Of a stretch of DNA of 64,000 nucleotides, positions 36,657 through 46,233 are shown in pieces (the stretch's first letter is position 1; every line of letters starts with the position of its first letter). The DNA is from Mycobacterium pseudokansasii (GTDB taxonomy: Bacteria; Actinomycetota; Actinomycetes; Mycobacteriales; Mycobacteriaceae), in contig NZ_UPHU01000001.1 of the NCBI RefSeq assembly GCF_900566075.1, forward strand, positions 3,534,325-3,598,324. The letters run 5' to 3'. The notes under the pieces are model-generated. The model ran no database searches and was not told the origin of the DNA. It saw only the letters and a program-made list of their open reading frames with translations. Position numbers and translations under genes: made by a program.

Positions 36657-39600
36657 CTAAAGAGCTTCCAGCGATCGTGCGAGCTCCCGCTTCAATTCGG
36701 CGCCCAGCTCCGCGGTGGAGCCGATGGAGCCGATGGCGCTGAAGTGCGGCGCCGGACCGTCGCCTGGCGCCGTCACGGCGGCCAGATGGGCGGCCAGATG
36801 GGCGGCCAGCGCAGCGCAATGGGGATAGTCGTAGATCAGGGTCTGCGGCAGGTCGATTCCCGTCGCGGCCATCAGATCTCGTCGCAGCCGAAGGCCCGCC
36901 AGCGAGTCCAAGCCGAGATCTACCAACGGAGCATCAACGGCCACCCAGTCGCGGCGCAGCAGTGCCGAGACCGCTCGGCAAACGAACCCGGTGATTTCTC
37001 CGCCCGCTACGGCGGCCCGCCACTGGTCGCTGCGAGCAGCCGCGTCGTGATCCCCTGGCTCGGCCCAGACCTGCGTGGCCAACGCCTCCGGCCTCAGCAC
37101 CACCCCGGAATCGCCATCTGCGACAACGGGATCAGGAAATGCGTAGCGGATGCCCCCGTCCATCGGTACCCGATCCAGCGCGTCGAGCCACTGGTCTGCC
37201 GGCAGGGCCCGCGGCCCCGAGCGGGGGTCGAGGTCGCGGCTCATCCCCACCTGGTGCCACGGCCCCCAGGCAACGGCGGTTACCGTCGGTCCGGCTGCCC
37301 GGCTCATCGATTCCAGCGCCGCGTTGGCGGCGGCGTACGCGGCCTGTCCCGGCGAACCCAACAGCGACGCCAGCGACGACATCACCAACATCGGGCAGCC
37401 TTGCTCGGCAGCCAGCCGCGCCAGCAGTGCGGTGCCCAGCACCTTGGGTGCCAGCACCGCGCGCAGGTCGGATTCTGTCACCCGGGAGGCGATCGCGTCG
37501 CGAAGCACCCCGGGTGCGGCGATCACCAGCGACACCGACCCCTGGGGTAGCGACTGGCTCAGGCGCTCCACGTCGGCAGGCACCGCCACATCCGCCCGGG
37601 CGAACTCGACGACGCAGCCGGGTGGGCCGGTCGCGGGTTGACCGGGTGGGTGGCGCGCGACCAGCACCACTTTCCGCGCGCCGTTGCGGGCGCACCGCTC
37701 GATCATCCGGGCGGCGATGCCGCCGGTGCCACCCCCGATCACGACGGTATCCCGCGGGCCGGTGAGTCCGGTGAGTCCGACGACTGATGCCTCGCCGGAG
37801 GTGTCGGGCGCGTCGATCAGGAGCGGGGCAAGCCGCAGCGTGTTTCGCAGGGCGATCTCCGAGTGATCGGTGCGGAGGATCTCCGCGCTCAGCGTCTGCG
37901 TGTCAACAGTGCTGTCACAGTCCACCAGTCGCCAGCCGGAGCCGGGTGACTCGGCACGCGCAGACCGGACGAAGCCCCAGACGGCCGCTTGATCGGGGCG
38001 GTCGAGCGCCGATCCCGGCACGCCGGCACCCCCGACGGTGACGCTCACGACGGGCACTTGATTGCTGGCTGCGGCCACGGCCATCGCAGACCGCAGCGAG
38101 ATCCATTCCTGCGCCGGGTCTGTCGCGTCCGTCGCGTCGACGCCGCCGAGCGCGGTAAGGTCGACGATCCCGTCGGCCGACTGCAGTGCGTTCTCCAGCA
38201 CCTGGGTTGCCCGTGCCGGGTCTGTCCGCAGCAGTTCGTCCCAGTCCGGCACCGTCCGGCAGCCGGGCAATCGGCTCCGCACCGCGTCCACCGCCGATGC
38301 GGCGGCACAGGGTGCCAGCACCACCGGACGCCTACCGTCGACGGTTGACGTGCCGGCGTCCAGTGGCGTCCACACCACCGTGGCAAGCCGGACCGGACGG
38401 AGCACCGGGACGGGGCCGGCCGCGTGTTGGCGTGGCCAGTAGGTGGTTCGCCGGAATGGGTAGGCGGGCAGGGCAATCCGGCGCGCGCGCCGGTGCAGTG
38501 CGGTGCCCGACCAGTCAATCGGAATGCCTCGGTCACGCAGCCCGAGCAGGAGGCGCCCGGTGGGCGGAGCCTGGTCGTGACGCTCCAGCCGGATCAGATG
38601 ATCTGCCAGCGCCGGACGGTTGACAGCGACGACTTCCGCAAGAACGCCGGAGGCCGAGAGGTCGACGAACACGGCGCCGGTGGGGATGACCGAGGCCCGC
38701 ACCGCGTCACCGAACAACACCGGGTCGCGCACCTGGCGACCCCAATACGCGGGGTCGGCGACCTGGTCACCGGTGTGCGCGGTCACGCTCGAAAGCATCG
38801 GAATGTCGGGCGGGCGCGGGTTGGCCATCGCGGCCGCAGCAGCCACATCGGCGACGATCGACTCCATCATCGGGCTGTGGAAGGCGTGCGTGGTGCCCAG
38901 CGGTGTGAGCCTCACGTCGCGTGAGCGCAGTACCTCGCTCACGGCGGCCAGCTGGCTTTCCGGCCCGGACAACACGACGCTGTGCTCGGAATTGATCACT
39001 GCCACTGCGACATCGGCGGCGCCGGCCGCATCGATGGCGGCAGCGGCGCGCCGAGCGTCGGTGGCCGCTACCGCCATCGTGCCGCCCGCGCACCGCTGGT
39101 CCATCAGTCGGCCCCGCACCCCGGCCAACACCACCGCCTCGACCGGAGGGAACACCCCGGCGATCGCGGCGGCAGCCAGCTCGCCGAGGCTGTGCCCGAG
39201 CACCAGGGCGGGCCGCACGCCCGCGGTGATCAGCGTCTGGGCCAGCGCGATCGCGGCGGCCACCAAGGCCGGTTGAAGGTGGGCGGCCTGTCGCCGCCGC
39301 GGGTCGTCGCTGCCGGCGATGATCTCGGCGAGGTCGGCGTCAAGGCGGCGGCGGGCCTGCCGATGAAGCGCGTCGAACGCGCGCCGGAAATCCTCGTCAA
39401 CGTCCAGCCACCGCTGTAGCACCGACCAGCCCTCGCCCCCCTGTCCCGGGAACAGCAATATCACCGGGCCTGCCGCGGCGGGCGTCACATGCATTGCGCC
39501 GTCGACGGATTCGGCCGCGACGGTCAGGCGGTCGGCGGCCTCTGCGGTGGTGGCGGCCACCACCGACAGGTTCGCGCGAAGCGGCGCACGGCCGGCCAGG

Positions 39601-41069
39601 CTGGTCAGCGAGACGTCGGCCAGATCGACGTCTTCGGTGCCGCGCAGCCGGTCGGCCAACCGCAGCGCGCAGTCACGCAGGGCCTCGCCGTCGCGGGCCG
39701 AGACGGCGATCAGGTACCGACCGCTCACGCCGGGTTGGCGTGCCGTTGCAACCGGTGCCTGTTCGACCACGAGGTGCGCGTTGGTTCCGCCGGCGCCGAA
39801 TGAGCTGACGGCGGCACGTCGGCGGGCCCCCTCCGGTCCGGGCCACGGCGCGGCCACGGTCGGCACATAGAGCCGGCTGCCGGCCAGATCGATCTCCGGG
39901 TTGAGCCTGCGAAAGCCCGCTACCGGAGGGATGACGCCGTGCTGCACGGCCAGCACCGCCTTGATCAGACCGGCCACGCCCGCCGCGGTGTCCAGATGCC
40001 CGATGTTGGCCTTGACCGCCCCGATGGCGCAACCGTTGCTATCGTCGGCGTCCAATACCGCACGCAGGGAACGGATCTCGATGGGATCGCCGAGCCGGGT
40101 ACCGGTTCCGTGGGTCTCTGCCAGGCCGACGGTCTGCGGGCTGTGCCCAGACAGCGCGTGGGCCGCGGCGATCACCTCGCGTTGGCCCCGCATGCCGGGT
40201 GCGGCAAAGCTCGACTTGTCGCGGCCATCGTTGTTGATCGCCGATCCGGTGATGACCGCCCGGATGGGGTCGCCATCGGCGACGGCATCCGCGCACCGCT
40301 TGAGCACCACCACCCCGACACCATTGCCACCCACGGTGCCGTCAGCATCCGCGTCAAACGGTAGGCAGCGGCCGCTCGGCGACAGAATCCCGCCGCTTTG
40401 GTGTAGGTAGCCGCAGGCAAGCGGGACGTGCACCGCGGCGGCCCCGGCGAGCGCCATATCGCATTCGCCCGACAACAGACTCTGGATCGCCAAGTGGGTC
40501 GCGACCAGCGCGCTCGAACACGCGGTCTGCACGTTGATCGCCGGCCCGCGCAGGCCCAGCTGAAAAGCGACCCGGGTGGCCAGGTAGTCGCCCCGGTTTG
40601 CCACCGAAATCAACGGCACGGCGCTGCCTTCCACGAGGTCGGTGTCGGCGAGCACCGCCTCGGTGAGGTATGACGACATTCTGGCGCCCGCATACAGGCT
40701 CATCCCGGCGGCGGCGAAACAACCGACGACGGCCGCCGGTGATTGCGGCGAATACCCGGCGTCTTCCATTGCCGCCCAGGCACATTCGAGGAACAGCCGG
40801 TGCTGCGGATCGGTCAGCGTCGCCTCCCGATCGCTGACGCCGAAAAACGTCGCGTCGAAGGCATCGGCGTCCTCGAGGAACCCATCGACGGGCACATACT
40901 CCGGCGCGTCAACCAATCTCGGCGGAACACCGTGGCGTAGCAGCTCAGCGCGCGAGTGCCGGCGAATCGAGCAGACCCCGGCAACCATGTTGCGCCAGAA
41001 CGAGTCCGGGTCAGCTGCACCGGGGAACCGGCAGCTCAGCCCGATCACGGCGACGTCGAACTCGCTCAT
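36657..41069 (-). CDS. Type I PKS module: KS-AT-KR-ACP
   Basis: This is a 1470-aa single extension module. The ketosynthase has Cys184 in TACSSA, HGTGTRLGD and NIGHLD. The acyltransferase has GHSLGE and the HAFH motif that indicates malonyl-CoA. The ketoreductase has GGGTGGIA and the SSLASLLGSPGQAAYAAANA catalytic segment, with an LRD sequence near the LDD position of B-type domains. The acyl carrier site is LGLDSLAGL near residue 1395. There is no dehydratase or enoylreductase, so it should leave a beta-hydroxy group. It begins one base from the end of the ligase-KR-ACP gene, which probably supplies its substrate. Confidence 0.93.
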   Translation of the reverse strand: MSEFDVAVIGLSCRFPGAADPDSFWRNMVAGVCSIRRHSRAELLRHGVPPRLVDAPEYVPVDGFLEDADAFDATFFGVSDREATLTDPQHRLFLECAWAAMEDAGYSPQSPAAVVGCFAAAGMSLYAGARMSSYLTEAVLADTDLVEGSAVPLISVANRGDYLATRVAFQLGLRGPAINVQTACSSALVATHLAIQSLLSGECDMALAGAAAVHVPLACGYLHQSGGILSPSGRCLPFDADADGTVGGNGVGVVVLKRCADAVADGDPIRAVITGSAINNDGRDKSSFAAPGMRGQREVIAAAHALSGHSPQTVGLAETHGTGTRLGDPIEIRSLRAVLDADDSNGCAIGAVKANIGHLDTAAGVAGLIKAVLAVQHGVIPPVAGFRRLNPEIDLAGSRLYVPTVAAPWPGPEGARRRAAVSSFGAGGTNAHLVVEQAPVATARQPGVSGRYLIAVSARDGEALRDCALRLADRLRGTEDVDLADVSLTSLAGRAPLRANLSVVAATTAEAADRLTVAAESVDGAMHVTPAAAGPVILLFPGQGGEGWSVLQRWLDVDEDFRRAFDALHRQARRRLDADLAEIIAGSDDPRRRQAAHLQPALVAAAIALAQTLITAGVRPALVLGHSLGELAAAAIAGVFPPVEAVVLAGVRGRLMDQRCAGGTMAVAATDARRAAAAIDAAGAADVAVAVINSEHSVVLSGPESQLAAVSEVLRSRDVRLTPLGTTHAFHSPMMESIVADVAAAAAMANPRPPDIPMLSSVTAHTGDQVADPAYWGRQVRDPVLFGDAVRASVIPTGAVFVDLSASGVLAEVVAVNRPALADHLIRLERHDQAPPTGRLLLGLRDRGIPIDWSGTALHRRARRIALPAYPFRRTTYWPRQHAAGPVPVLRPVRLATVVWTPLDAGTSTVDGRRPVVLAPCAAASAVDAVRSRLPGCRTVPDWDELLRTDPARATQVLENALQSADGIVDLTALGGVDATDATDPAQEWISLRSAMAVAAASNQVPVVSVTVGGAGVPGSALDRPDQAAVWGFVRSARAESPGSGWRLVDCDSTVDTQTLSAEILRTDHSEIALRNTLRLAPLLIDAPDTSGEASVVGLTGLTGPRDTVVIGGGTGGIAARMIERCARNGARKVVLVARHPPGQPATGPPGCVVEFARADVAVPADVERLSQSLPQGSVSLVIAAPGVLRDAIASRVTESDLRAVLAPKVLGTALLARLAAEQGCPMLVMSSLASLLGSPGQAAYAAANAALESMSRAAGPTVTAVAWGPWHQVGMSRDLDPRSGPRALPADQWLDALDRVPMDGGIRYAFPDPVVADGDSGVVLRPEALATQVWAEPGDHDAAARSDQWRAAVAGGEITGFVCRAVSALLRRDWVAVDAPLVDLGLDSLAGLRLRRDLMAATGIDLPQTLIYDYPHCAALAAHLAAHLAAVTAPGDGPAPHFSAIGSIGSTAELGAELKRELARSLEAL

Positions 41070-44000
41070 CAGCTCGTCCCGGACGCCTCGCGCAACGACG
41101 CGCGCCGGCGCAGGTTTGCGCGCGGATCATCGACTGGTGGCGGGCTCTGGTCCGCGCTGCTGACCTCGCAGGCGCCGCGGTCCTCGATCACCTGGGCCAG
41201 TTCCCGCAGCGTCGGGTACTCGAACACCGCGACCGCGGGCAACGCCACACCCAGCAACTGCTGGACCCGCTCCTGCAACCGCGGCACCAATAACGAATGC
41301 CCGCCCAGTTCGAAAAAGTCATCCTCTGCCGACACGTCGGTCAGCTTGAGCATCTCAGCCCAGATGCCGGCGAGCACTGCCATGGTCGAGTCCCGATCAC
41401 CCGCGGCGGCCGGTGCCTGTACCGGCGGGCCGGCCGGTTCCTGTCCCAGCATGTGCACCGCGACCGGGACCCCGAAAGCGTCGGTGATCGCCGGCACGAG
41501 ATCCGTTGCGGGCCCCGCTATCCGGACCTCGATCCGTTCCAGCGGCCGCAGGCCTCCGGCCAAATGCGCCAGGCGCCGATTACCGGTATCCAACCCCACC
41601 GCGTACCAGCCCGGCCGGGAACGCAGGACGGCATCGAGCGCATCGATCCCCGCCGCCGGGTCGATGGTGGCCAGCCCCATCTCGGCCGCCAGGTCACCGC
41701 CGGCGACGTCCTGGCTCATACCGGGACCGGCCCACCGGCTCCATGCGATCGACCAGGCACGTCTGCCCCGGTCCCGGTGACGGGCGGCGAGGGCGTCCTG
41801 GAACCGGTTGGCGGCCGCGTAGGCGGCCAGTTCCGGCGCACCGATGAGGCTATGCACCGAGGTGAAATAGACCTCGATCGCGCGGTGGCGCTCGGCCAGG
41901 AGCCCCTCGACGGCGATGGCGCCACGGCCCTTGGCGTAGAGCATGTCGTCGATGTCGGCCGCCGACAGCTGCACCGCTGACCGTGGCACCAGCTCGCCGG
42001 CCAGCGCGAACACCCCGTCGATGGGCCCGCCGTCCTGCTGCTCGAATACCTCGACAGCAGCGCGCATGGCCACGGCGTCGGCGACATCGACCGCGAGATA
42101 GGTCACGTCTCCCATCTCGCGGCCCAGCTCGCGGAGCGCGAGCAGGTTGCCCCCGCGCGGCCCGGCGGGCTGGGCGCAGTCCAGCTCCGATGTCCCCACA
42201 ACAAGCAGGCGCGCGCCGAATTGGCGGAGCAGGTATTCGCAGACGTGCCGGCCGACACCGCCCAGGCCGCCGGTGACGAGGTAGCGCCCGCCAGCCCGGA
42301 TTGCCGATTCAGCGGTCCCCGGGTTGGGCGCTGGCGCGGTGGTCAGGATCCGCCGGACCGGCAGCCCAAGGTCCACCTCGGCCGGTTCCGGCCGGGACAA
42401 CTCGTCGGCTACCGCTTCGGGTGAGACCGCTGAGCCGATGACCCGGACCGACAGCCAGGGCAGGTCCCGGCCGGCGCTGTGCGCAAATGCCGCCAGTGCC
42501 TGGCCATAGCCGCAGCCCGCCGGGGTTACCACCGACAGCCGCGACGGTCGCGACCCGCTTTGGTCCATGACGTGCAGCACGGTGGCCAGATCGCCGCACC
42601 GAACGGCCACGTCGTCGGGTGTCGGCGGTCCCGCGGGTGGCACATAGACCACATGCTCGGCGCCGCCGGCGAGCAGCGACCGGATACGCCTGCGGTCCTG
42701 GGCATCCGCGGGATCGAAAGTGCTGGCGCTCAACGCAGGTCCGCGATTCTGCAATGCCTGGGCCAGCGCGGCGGTGAACTCCCCGCGGTCCCCCAGCAAC
42801 AACACCGGCAGGGCCGGGCCGCGGGGCGCTGATTCGAGGGTGGGTGTGCACAACACCTCGACCACCGGAGGACGGGTGCCTAAGCCCGGCGCCCAACCGA
42901 ACAGCCGCTGGCGAATCAGTGCCCGTTTCGGTTTGCCGATCGACGTCTTGGCCACGTCATTTCGGGTAACGGAACGGATGGGGTCGGGGCTGACGTGGAA
43001 CTCCCGCAGCACCGCACGACGCACCCGTTCGGCCACCTCCGCCGCGGGGTGCCCGGGCAGCGGCACGAAAACGACCGCGATCTGTTCGGTCCCGGCGCCG
43101 ATCTCACGGACACCGAAGGCGACGCTCCACGTCGGGTCGACCCCGCAGACCGTGTCGACGACGGCCTCGACCTCGCTCGCGGTGATGTTGCGGCCGCCGA
43201 CGATGATGACGTCTTTGTCCCTGCCGATGATGGTCAGGCCCGCGGGTCCGATCACCGCGCGATCTCCGGTGTGCAACCACCCGTCGGGATCCACCGCCGC
43301 CGCGGTGGCCGCGTCGTCGTCGAGGTAGCCGGCGGTGATCATCGGCCCCCGAACCTGCAGCTGCCCTGGTTCGCCGTGCGGCCGCACCGCTCCGGCGTCG
43401 TCGACCACCCGTACCGTGCACCCCGGAATCGGTTGCCCCACCGGCACGTGCGCGCTCGACCGATCGACCACCCCCGGGGCGAAGCCGGCCGAATACACCA
43501 CCCCCGAACACGTTTCCGACATCCCCCAGGCCGGGTGCATCGCCCCGGCCGGCAGGCCGTAGGGGGCGAGGGCGGTCAGGAAGTCCAGGCATTGATCGGC
43601 GACGACGGGTTCGCCGCCGTTGAGAATGAATGCCAGACAAGACAAATCCCATGCGGGCCGCTCGTCGGGCGGCAACGCTTGCAGCCGCGCCGTCACCAGC
43701 TGGTAGGCGAAGTTGGGCGCCCAGGTGACCGTGACCCGATACCGGTCAACCAGTTCCAGCCAGGTCAGCGGCTCACGCAGGACCACCTCGGTGGGCACCT
43801 GCACTTGCCGGCAACGCAACCAGACGTCTCGGATGTGGAACATGACCAGCCCACCGACGTGGTCGAGCGGGAACCAGTTCAGTGAGATTTCCGCGGCGCT
43901 GAATCCGTTGTGGGCGCAGGCCGATGCGGCGTTGGACAGGACCGCGCGGTGCGTCTGACCGACAATTTTGGGCGTGCCGGTACTGCCGCTGGTGGGCAAT

Positions 44001-44944
44001 CCAAGCACCAGGTCGTCGGGCGATCGGGTCACCACCGAGCCGGGCGGGGCCGCGCACAACTCATCAATGTTGGCAAAGCCCGGCGTGTTTCGCGCCGTGG
44101 TCAGGTCGGTCACCACCACAGCCGCCGCGGCCGACGACATGACGGTCTGCAGGGCACGTATTGCGGCTTGCGGCTCAACGGTGTCCGGCAGCGGCGATGG
44201 GACAACGATCAGCCCGGCCAACACCGCACCCCAGAAGCCGGGCACAAACCCGGTGGGTTCACCGCAGGCCAGCACAACGCGGTCCCCGGGTCGCAACCCG
44301 CGTTGTTGCAGGCCGCCGCACACCCGCTGAGCCTCGCCGAGAAGCTCGTCATAACCGGCCACGGTGGGTCGCCCATCCCGGCTGAGCAGGCGTAGCGCGT
44401 CACGATGCGGGCATTCGGCGGCCGCCGAAACGAGCAGTTCACCCAGCGTCGCCGGGCCGCCGCTGCGGGCCTCCCCGCCACTGAGGATGGAAGGCGCCGC
44501 CGGTTGGTCGCCGATTGGTTCCTGCGCTGGCCGCCGGGCCGTGCCGATTGCGCCGGCATACCCATCCGCGGACGCCGGTGCGAAGGCCACGGTCACCGCG
44601 GGAGCCGCGCCACGGCCGGTAATCGCGGCTCCGGTTCGGGCGAGCGTCGTTTCGTCGAGCACCGGCAGCATCGCCAGGCTCGCGATGTCTGCCTCACCGT
44701 CGGCGGTGCGGGGCACGCTCGAGACCAGCACCACGTCGACCTGCGCCGGCGCCGCGGCGGCGGTGATCGCGTCCCGGATCCCGCGGCTGGTCACCGGTCG
44801 CGCCGGCACCACGTAGGCGACCAGGCGTCGCTCACCCGCCTCAGTGCTGCGCTCAATAACTGTGCAGTCCAACGCATCTGGGGAGTCAGCGAGTATCCGG
44901 GCGATATCGGCCCGCAGGTCCGATCCCAGGCTGCCGATGCTCAC
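41069..44944 (-). CDS. Loading protein: acyl-ligase (AMP-binding)-KR-ACP
   Basis: This is a 1291-aa protein. The first 100 or so residues resemble the detached C-terminal subdomain of an AMP-forming enzyme (ERSTEAGERRLVAYVVP). Next comes a full AMP-binding domain (about 170-690: PTSGSTGTPKIV, WGMSETCSG, WLHTGDRA, GRDKDVIIVGGRNI, KTSIGKPKR), then a ketoreductase (VTGGLGGVG, YFTSVHSLIG...YAAANRF) and a carrier domain (FFELGGHSLLVP). It looks like a chain-initiating unit that activates a carboxylic acid and reduces a keto group on the carrier. Whether the substrate is a fatty acid or a small keto acid cannot be told. The GTG start overlaps the upstream stop. Confidence 0.88.
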   Translation of the reverse strand: MSIGSLGSDLRADIARILADSPDALDCTVIERSTEAGERRLVAYVVPARPVTSRGIRDAITAAAAPAQVDVVLVSSVPRTADGEADIASLAMLPVLDETTLARTGAAITGRGAAPAVTVAFAPASADGYAGAIGTARRPAQEPIGDQPAAPSILSGGEARSGGPATLGELLVSAAAECPHRDALRLLSRDGRPTVAGYDELLGEAQRVCGGLQQRGLRPGDRVVLACGEPTGFVPGFWGAVLAGLIVVPSPLPDTVEPQAAIRALQTVMSSAAAAVVVTDLTTARNTPGFANIDELCAAPPGSVVTRSPDDLVLGLPTSGSTGTPKIVGQTHRAVLSNAASACAHNGFSAAEISLNWFPLDHVGGLVMFHIRDVWLRCRQVQVPTEVVLREPLTWLELVDRYRVTVTWAPNFAYQLVTARLQALPPDERPAWDLSCLAFILNGGEPVVADQCLDFLTALAPYGLPAGAMHPAWGMSETCSGVVYSAGFAPGVVDRSSAHVPVGQPIPGCTVRVVDDAGAVRPHGEPGQLQVRGPMITAGYLDDDAATAAAVDPDGWLHTGDRAVIGPAGLTIIGRDKDVIIVGGRNITASEVEAVVDTVCGVDPTWSVAFGVREIGAGTEQIAVVFVPLPGHPAAEVAERVRRAVLREFHVSPDPIRSVTRNDVAKTSIGKPKRALIRQRLFGWAPGLGTRPPVVEVLCTPTLESAPRGPALPVLLLGDRGEFTAALAQALQNRGPALSASTFDPADAQDRRRIRSLLAGGAEHVVYVPPAGPPTPDDVAVRCGDLATVLHVMDQSGSRPSRLSVVTPAGCGYGQALAAFAHSAGRDLPWLSVRVIGSAVSPEAVADELSRPEPAEVDLGLPVRRILTTAPAPNPGTAESAIRAGGRYLVTGGLGGVGRHVCEYLLRQFGARLLVVGTSELDCAQPAGPRGGNLLALRELGREMGDVTYLAVDVADAVAMRAAVEVFEQQDGGPIDGVFALAGELVPRSAVQLSAADIDDMLYAKGRGAIAVEGLLAERHRAIEVYFTSVHSLIGAPELAAYAAANRFQDALAARHRDRGRRAWSIAWSRWAGPGMSQDVAGGDLAAEMGLATIDPAAGIDALDAVLRSRPGWYAVGLDTGNRRLAHLAGGLRPLERIEVRIAGPATDLVPAITDAFGVPVAVHMLGQEPAGPPVQAPAAAGDRDSTMAVLAGIWAEMLKLTDVSAEDDFFELGGHSLLVPRLQERVQQLLGVALPAVAVFEYPTLRELAQVIEDRGACEVSSADQSPPPVDDPRANLRRRASLREASGTS

Positions 44945-46233
44945 TTAGCCTCCTTCAGCTCGAAGTTCGTGGCGATGGGCGCCAGCCGAACGTTGTCGTC
45001 ACCGTTTCGGCTGTCGGCCATGCTGGTGGCGGCGGCGATGTCAGGGTAGTCGTCGGCGTCCAGCAGCCGGACCAGCCCGCCCGCGTAACGTCCGTCCAGA
45101 ACAAAGGCGCTCCAGATCGGATCGATGTCGGCGTCGGCCCCCGGCACGCCGGGTGGATACTGTGGCGGCAGATACTCTTGGATCACCCAATCCCCGGTGT
45201 CGCAGGCATTTTCGATGATGCCGCGCCACGCCGCGGGCGGGGTGTAGCGACCCAGATAAACCTGCTTGCCGCCGTCAGACGTGGCCTGCTTGAGAACCAT
45301 GTCGGGCTGCCGCGAGACGGCCAGGCCGGGAAGATCCACCCACTGCCCATGCCAGCGGGTAGTGCCCGGCCGGATGATTCGGGTCCACGCGACGGTGTCG
45401 CAGACCAGCCGGCGCTCCGCGGGCGTCAACAGCGGTAGCGCCTCGTCGGCTTGCCGACTCAGTTCGGCGAGCAACCTGCGGTCGTTGACGACAGCGGCAA
45501 TCGGGCCGCTATGCAACGAGACGAGCCCCCGCTTGGCCGCGGCGACGCATCGCATCCGGGGCGCTCCGTCGAGCACGTCACCCTCCAGCAGGGCGTGCAC
45601 GCGCTCCCCCGCACAGTAAATTCCGTCCGGGCCAACGTCGAGGTCGGCGTAGCCGGCGAAGTGGAACCCGCCGGGTGCGACGCCCGCCCGGGCCGCCGCC
45701 GCGCGCCACGCCGGAAGACAGGCGTGGCGGACCGATTCGGTGAACTCCGCCGAGCCCGGCGCGCGGACCACCACCAGGCCAACGGATTCCCCCGCGTTCA
45801 CCACGCCCGACTCCCGGGCACAGGCGTACACCATGTCGCACACGGCGACAAGCGGGTCGGCAATCGCCGGTGACCAGCCGCGGTGCTGGGCCCAGCACAC
45901 ATGGACCAGCCAGCCGCCCGCGTGGGCCGCATTGACGTCGATGCAGCGAAACCGGCTGTCGGAGTAGATGAGGTCGGGTCTGGACAGGCATCCGTCCAGC
46001 CCGTCGGGCGGCTCGAGCACGAAGCCCAGCCAGTCCTCGTCGACCTCGGGCAAGACCTCGGCCAGCGTGCCCGCGTTCGCGAGCCGCGACGGCAAAGCCA
46101 ACGACAGCGCGACGACCCGTCGCGCGGTATCGGCCAGTTCGATGAGCGTCGCCGCCTCGATACCGGCTGCCGATTCTCCGAATCGATACGGGGACAACGC
46201 CGTCGCGGTGTCCTCGTCAGCCAACACTGGCAC
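44941..46233 (-). CDS. ATP-grasp-like protein
   Basis: This is a 430-aa protein not belonging to a named family that I can identify. Its C-terminal third has ATP-grasp features: MVLKQATSDGGKQVYLGR resembles the nucleotide-binding lysine and glycine loop, and DWVIQEYLPPQ resembles the acidic strand. The N-terminal two thirds (Asp-rich, IYSDSRFRCIDVNAAHAGGW) recall circularly permuted ATP-grasp proteins such as the glutathionylspermidine synthase group. It could ligate an amine or amino acid to a carboxyl group of the product or precursor. It overlaps its neighbours on both sides, so it belongs to the operon. Confidence 0.65.
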   Translation of the reverse strand: MPVLADEDTATALSPYRFGESAAGIEAATLIELADTARRVVALSLALPSRLANAGTLAEVLPEVDEDWLGFVLEPPDGLDGCLSRPDLIYSDSRFRCIDVNAAHAGGWLVHVCWAQHRGWSPAIADPLVAVCDMVYACARESGVVNAGESVGLVVVRAPGSAEFTESVRHACLPAWRAAAARAGVAPGGFHFAGYADLDVGPDGIYCAGERVHALLEGDVLDGAPRMRCVAAAKRGLVSLHSGPIAAVVNDRRLLAELSRQADEALPLLTPAERRLVCDTVAWTRIIRPGTTRWHGQWVDLPGLAVSRQPDMVLKQATSDGGKQVYLGRYTPPAAWRGIIENACDTGDWVIQEYLPPQYPPGVPGADADIDPIWSAFVLDGRYAGGLVRLLDADDYPDIAAATSMADSRNGDDNVRLAPIATNFELKEAK

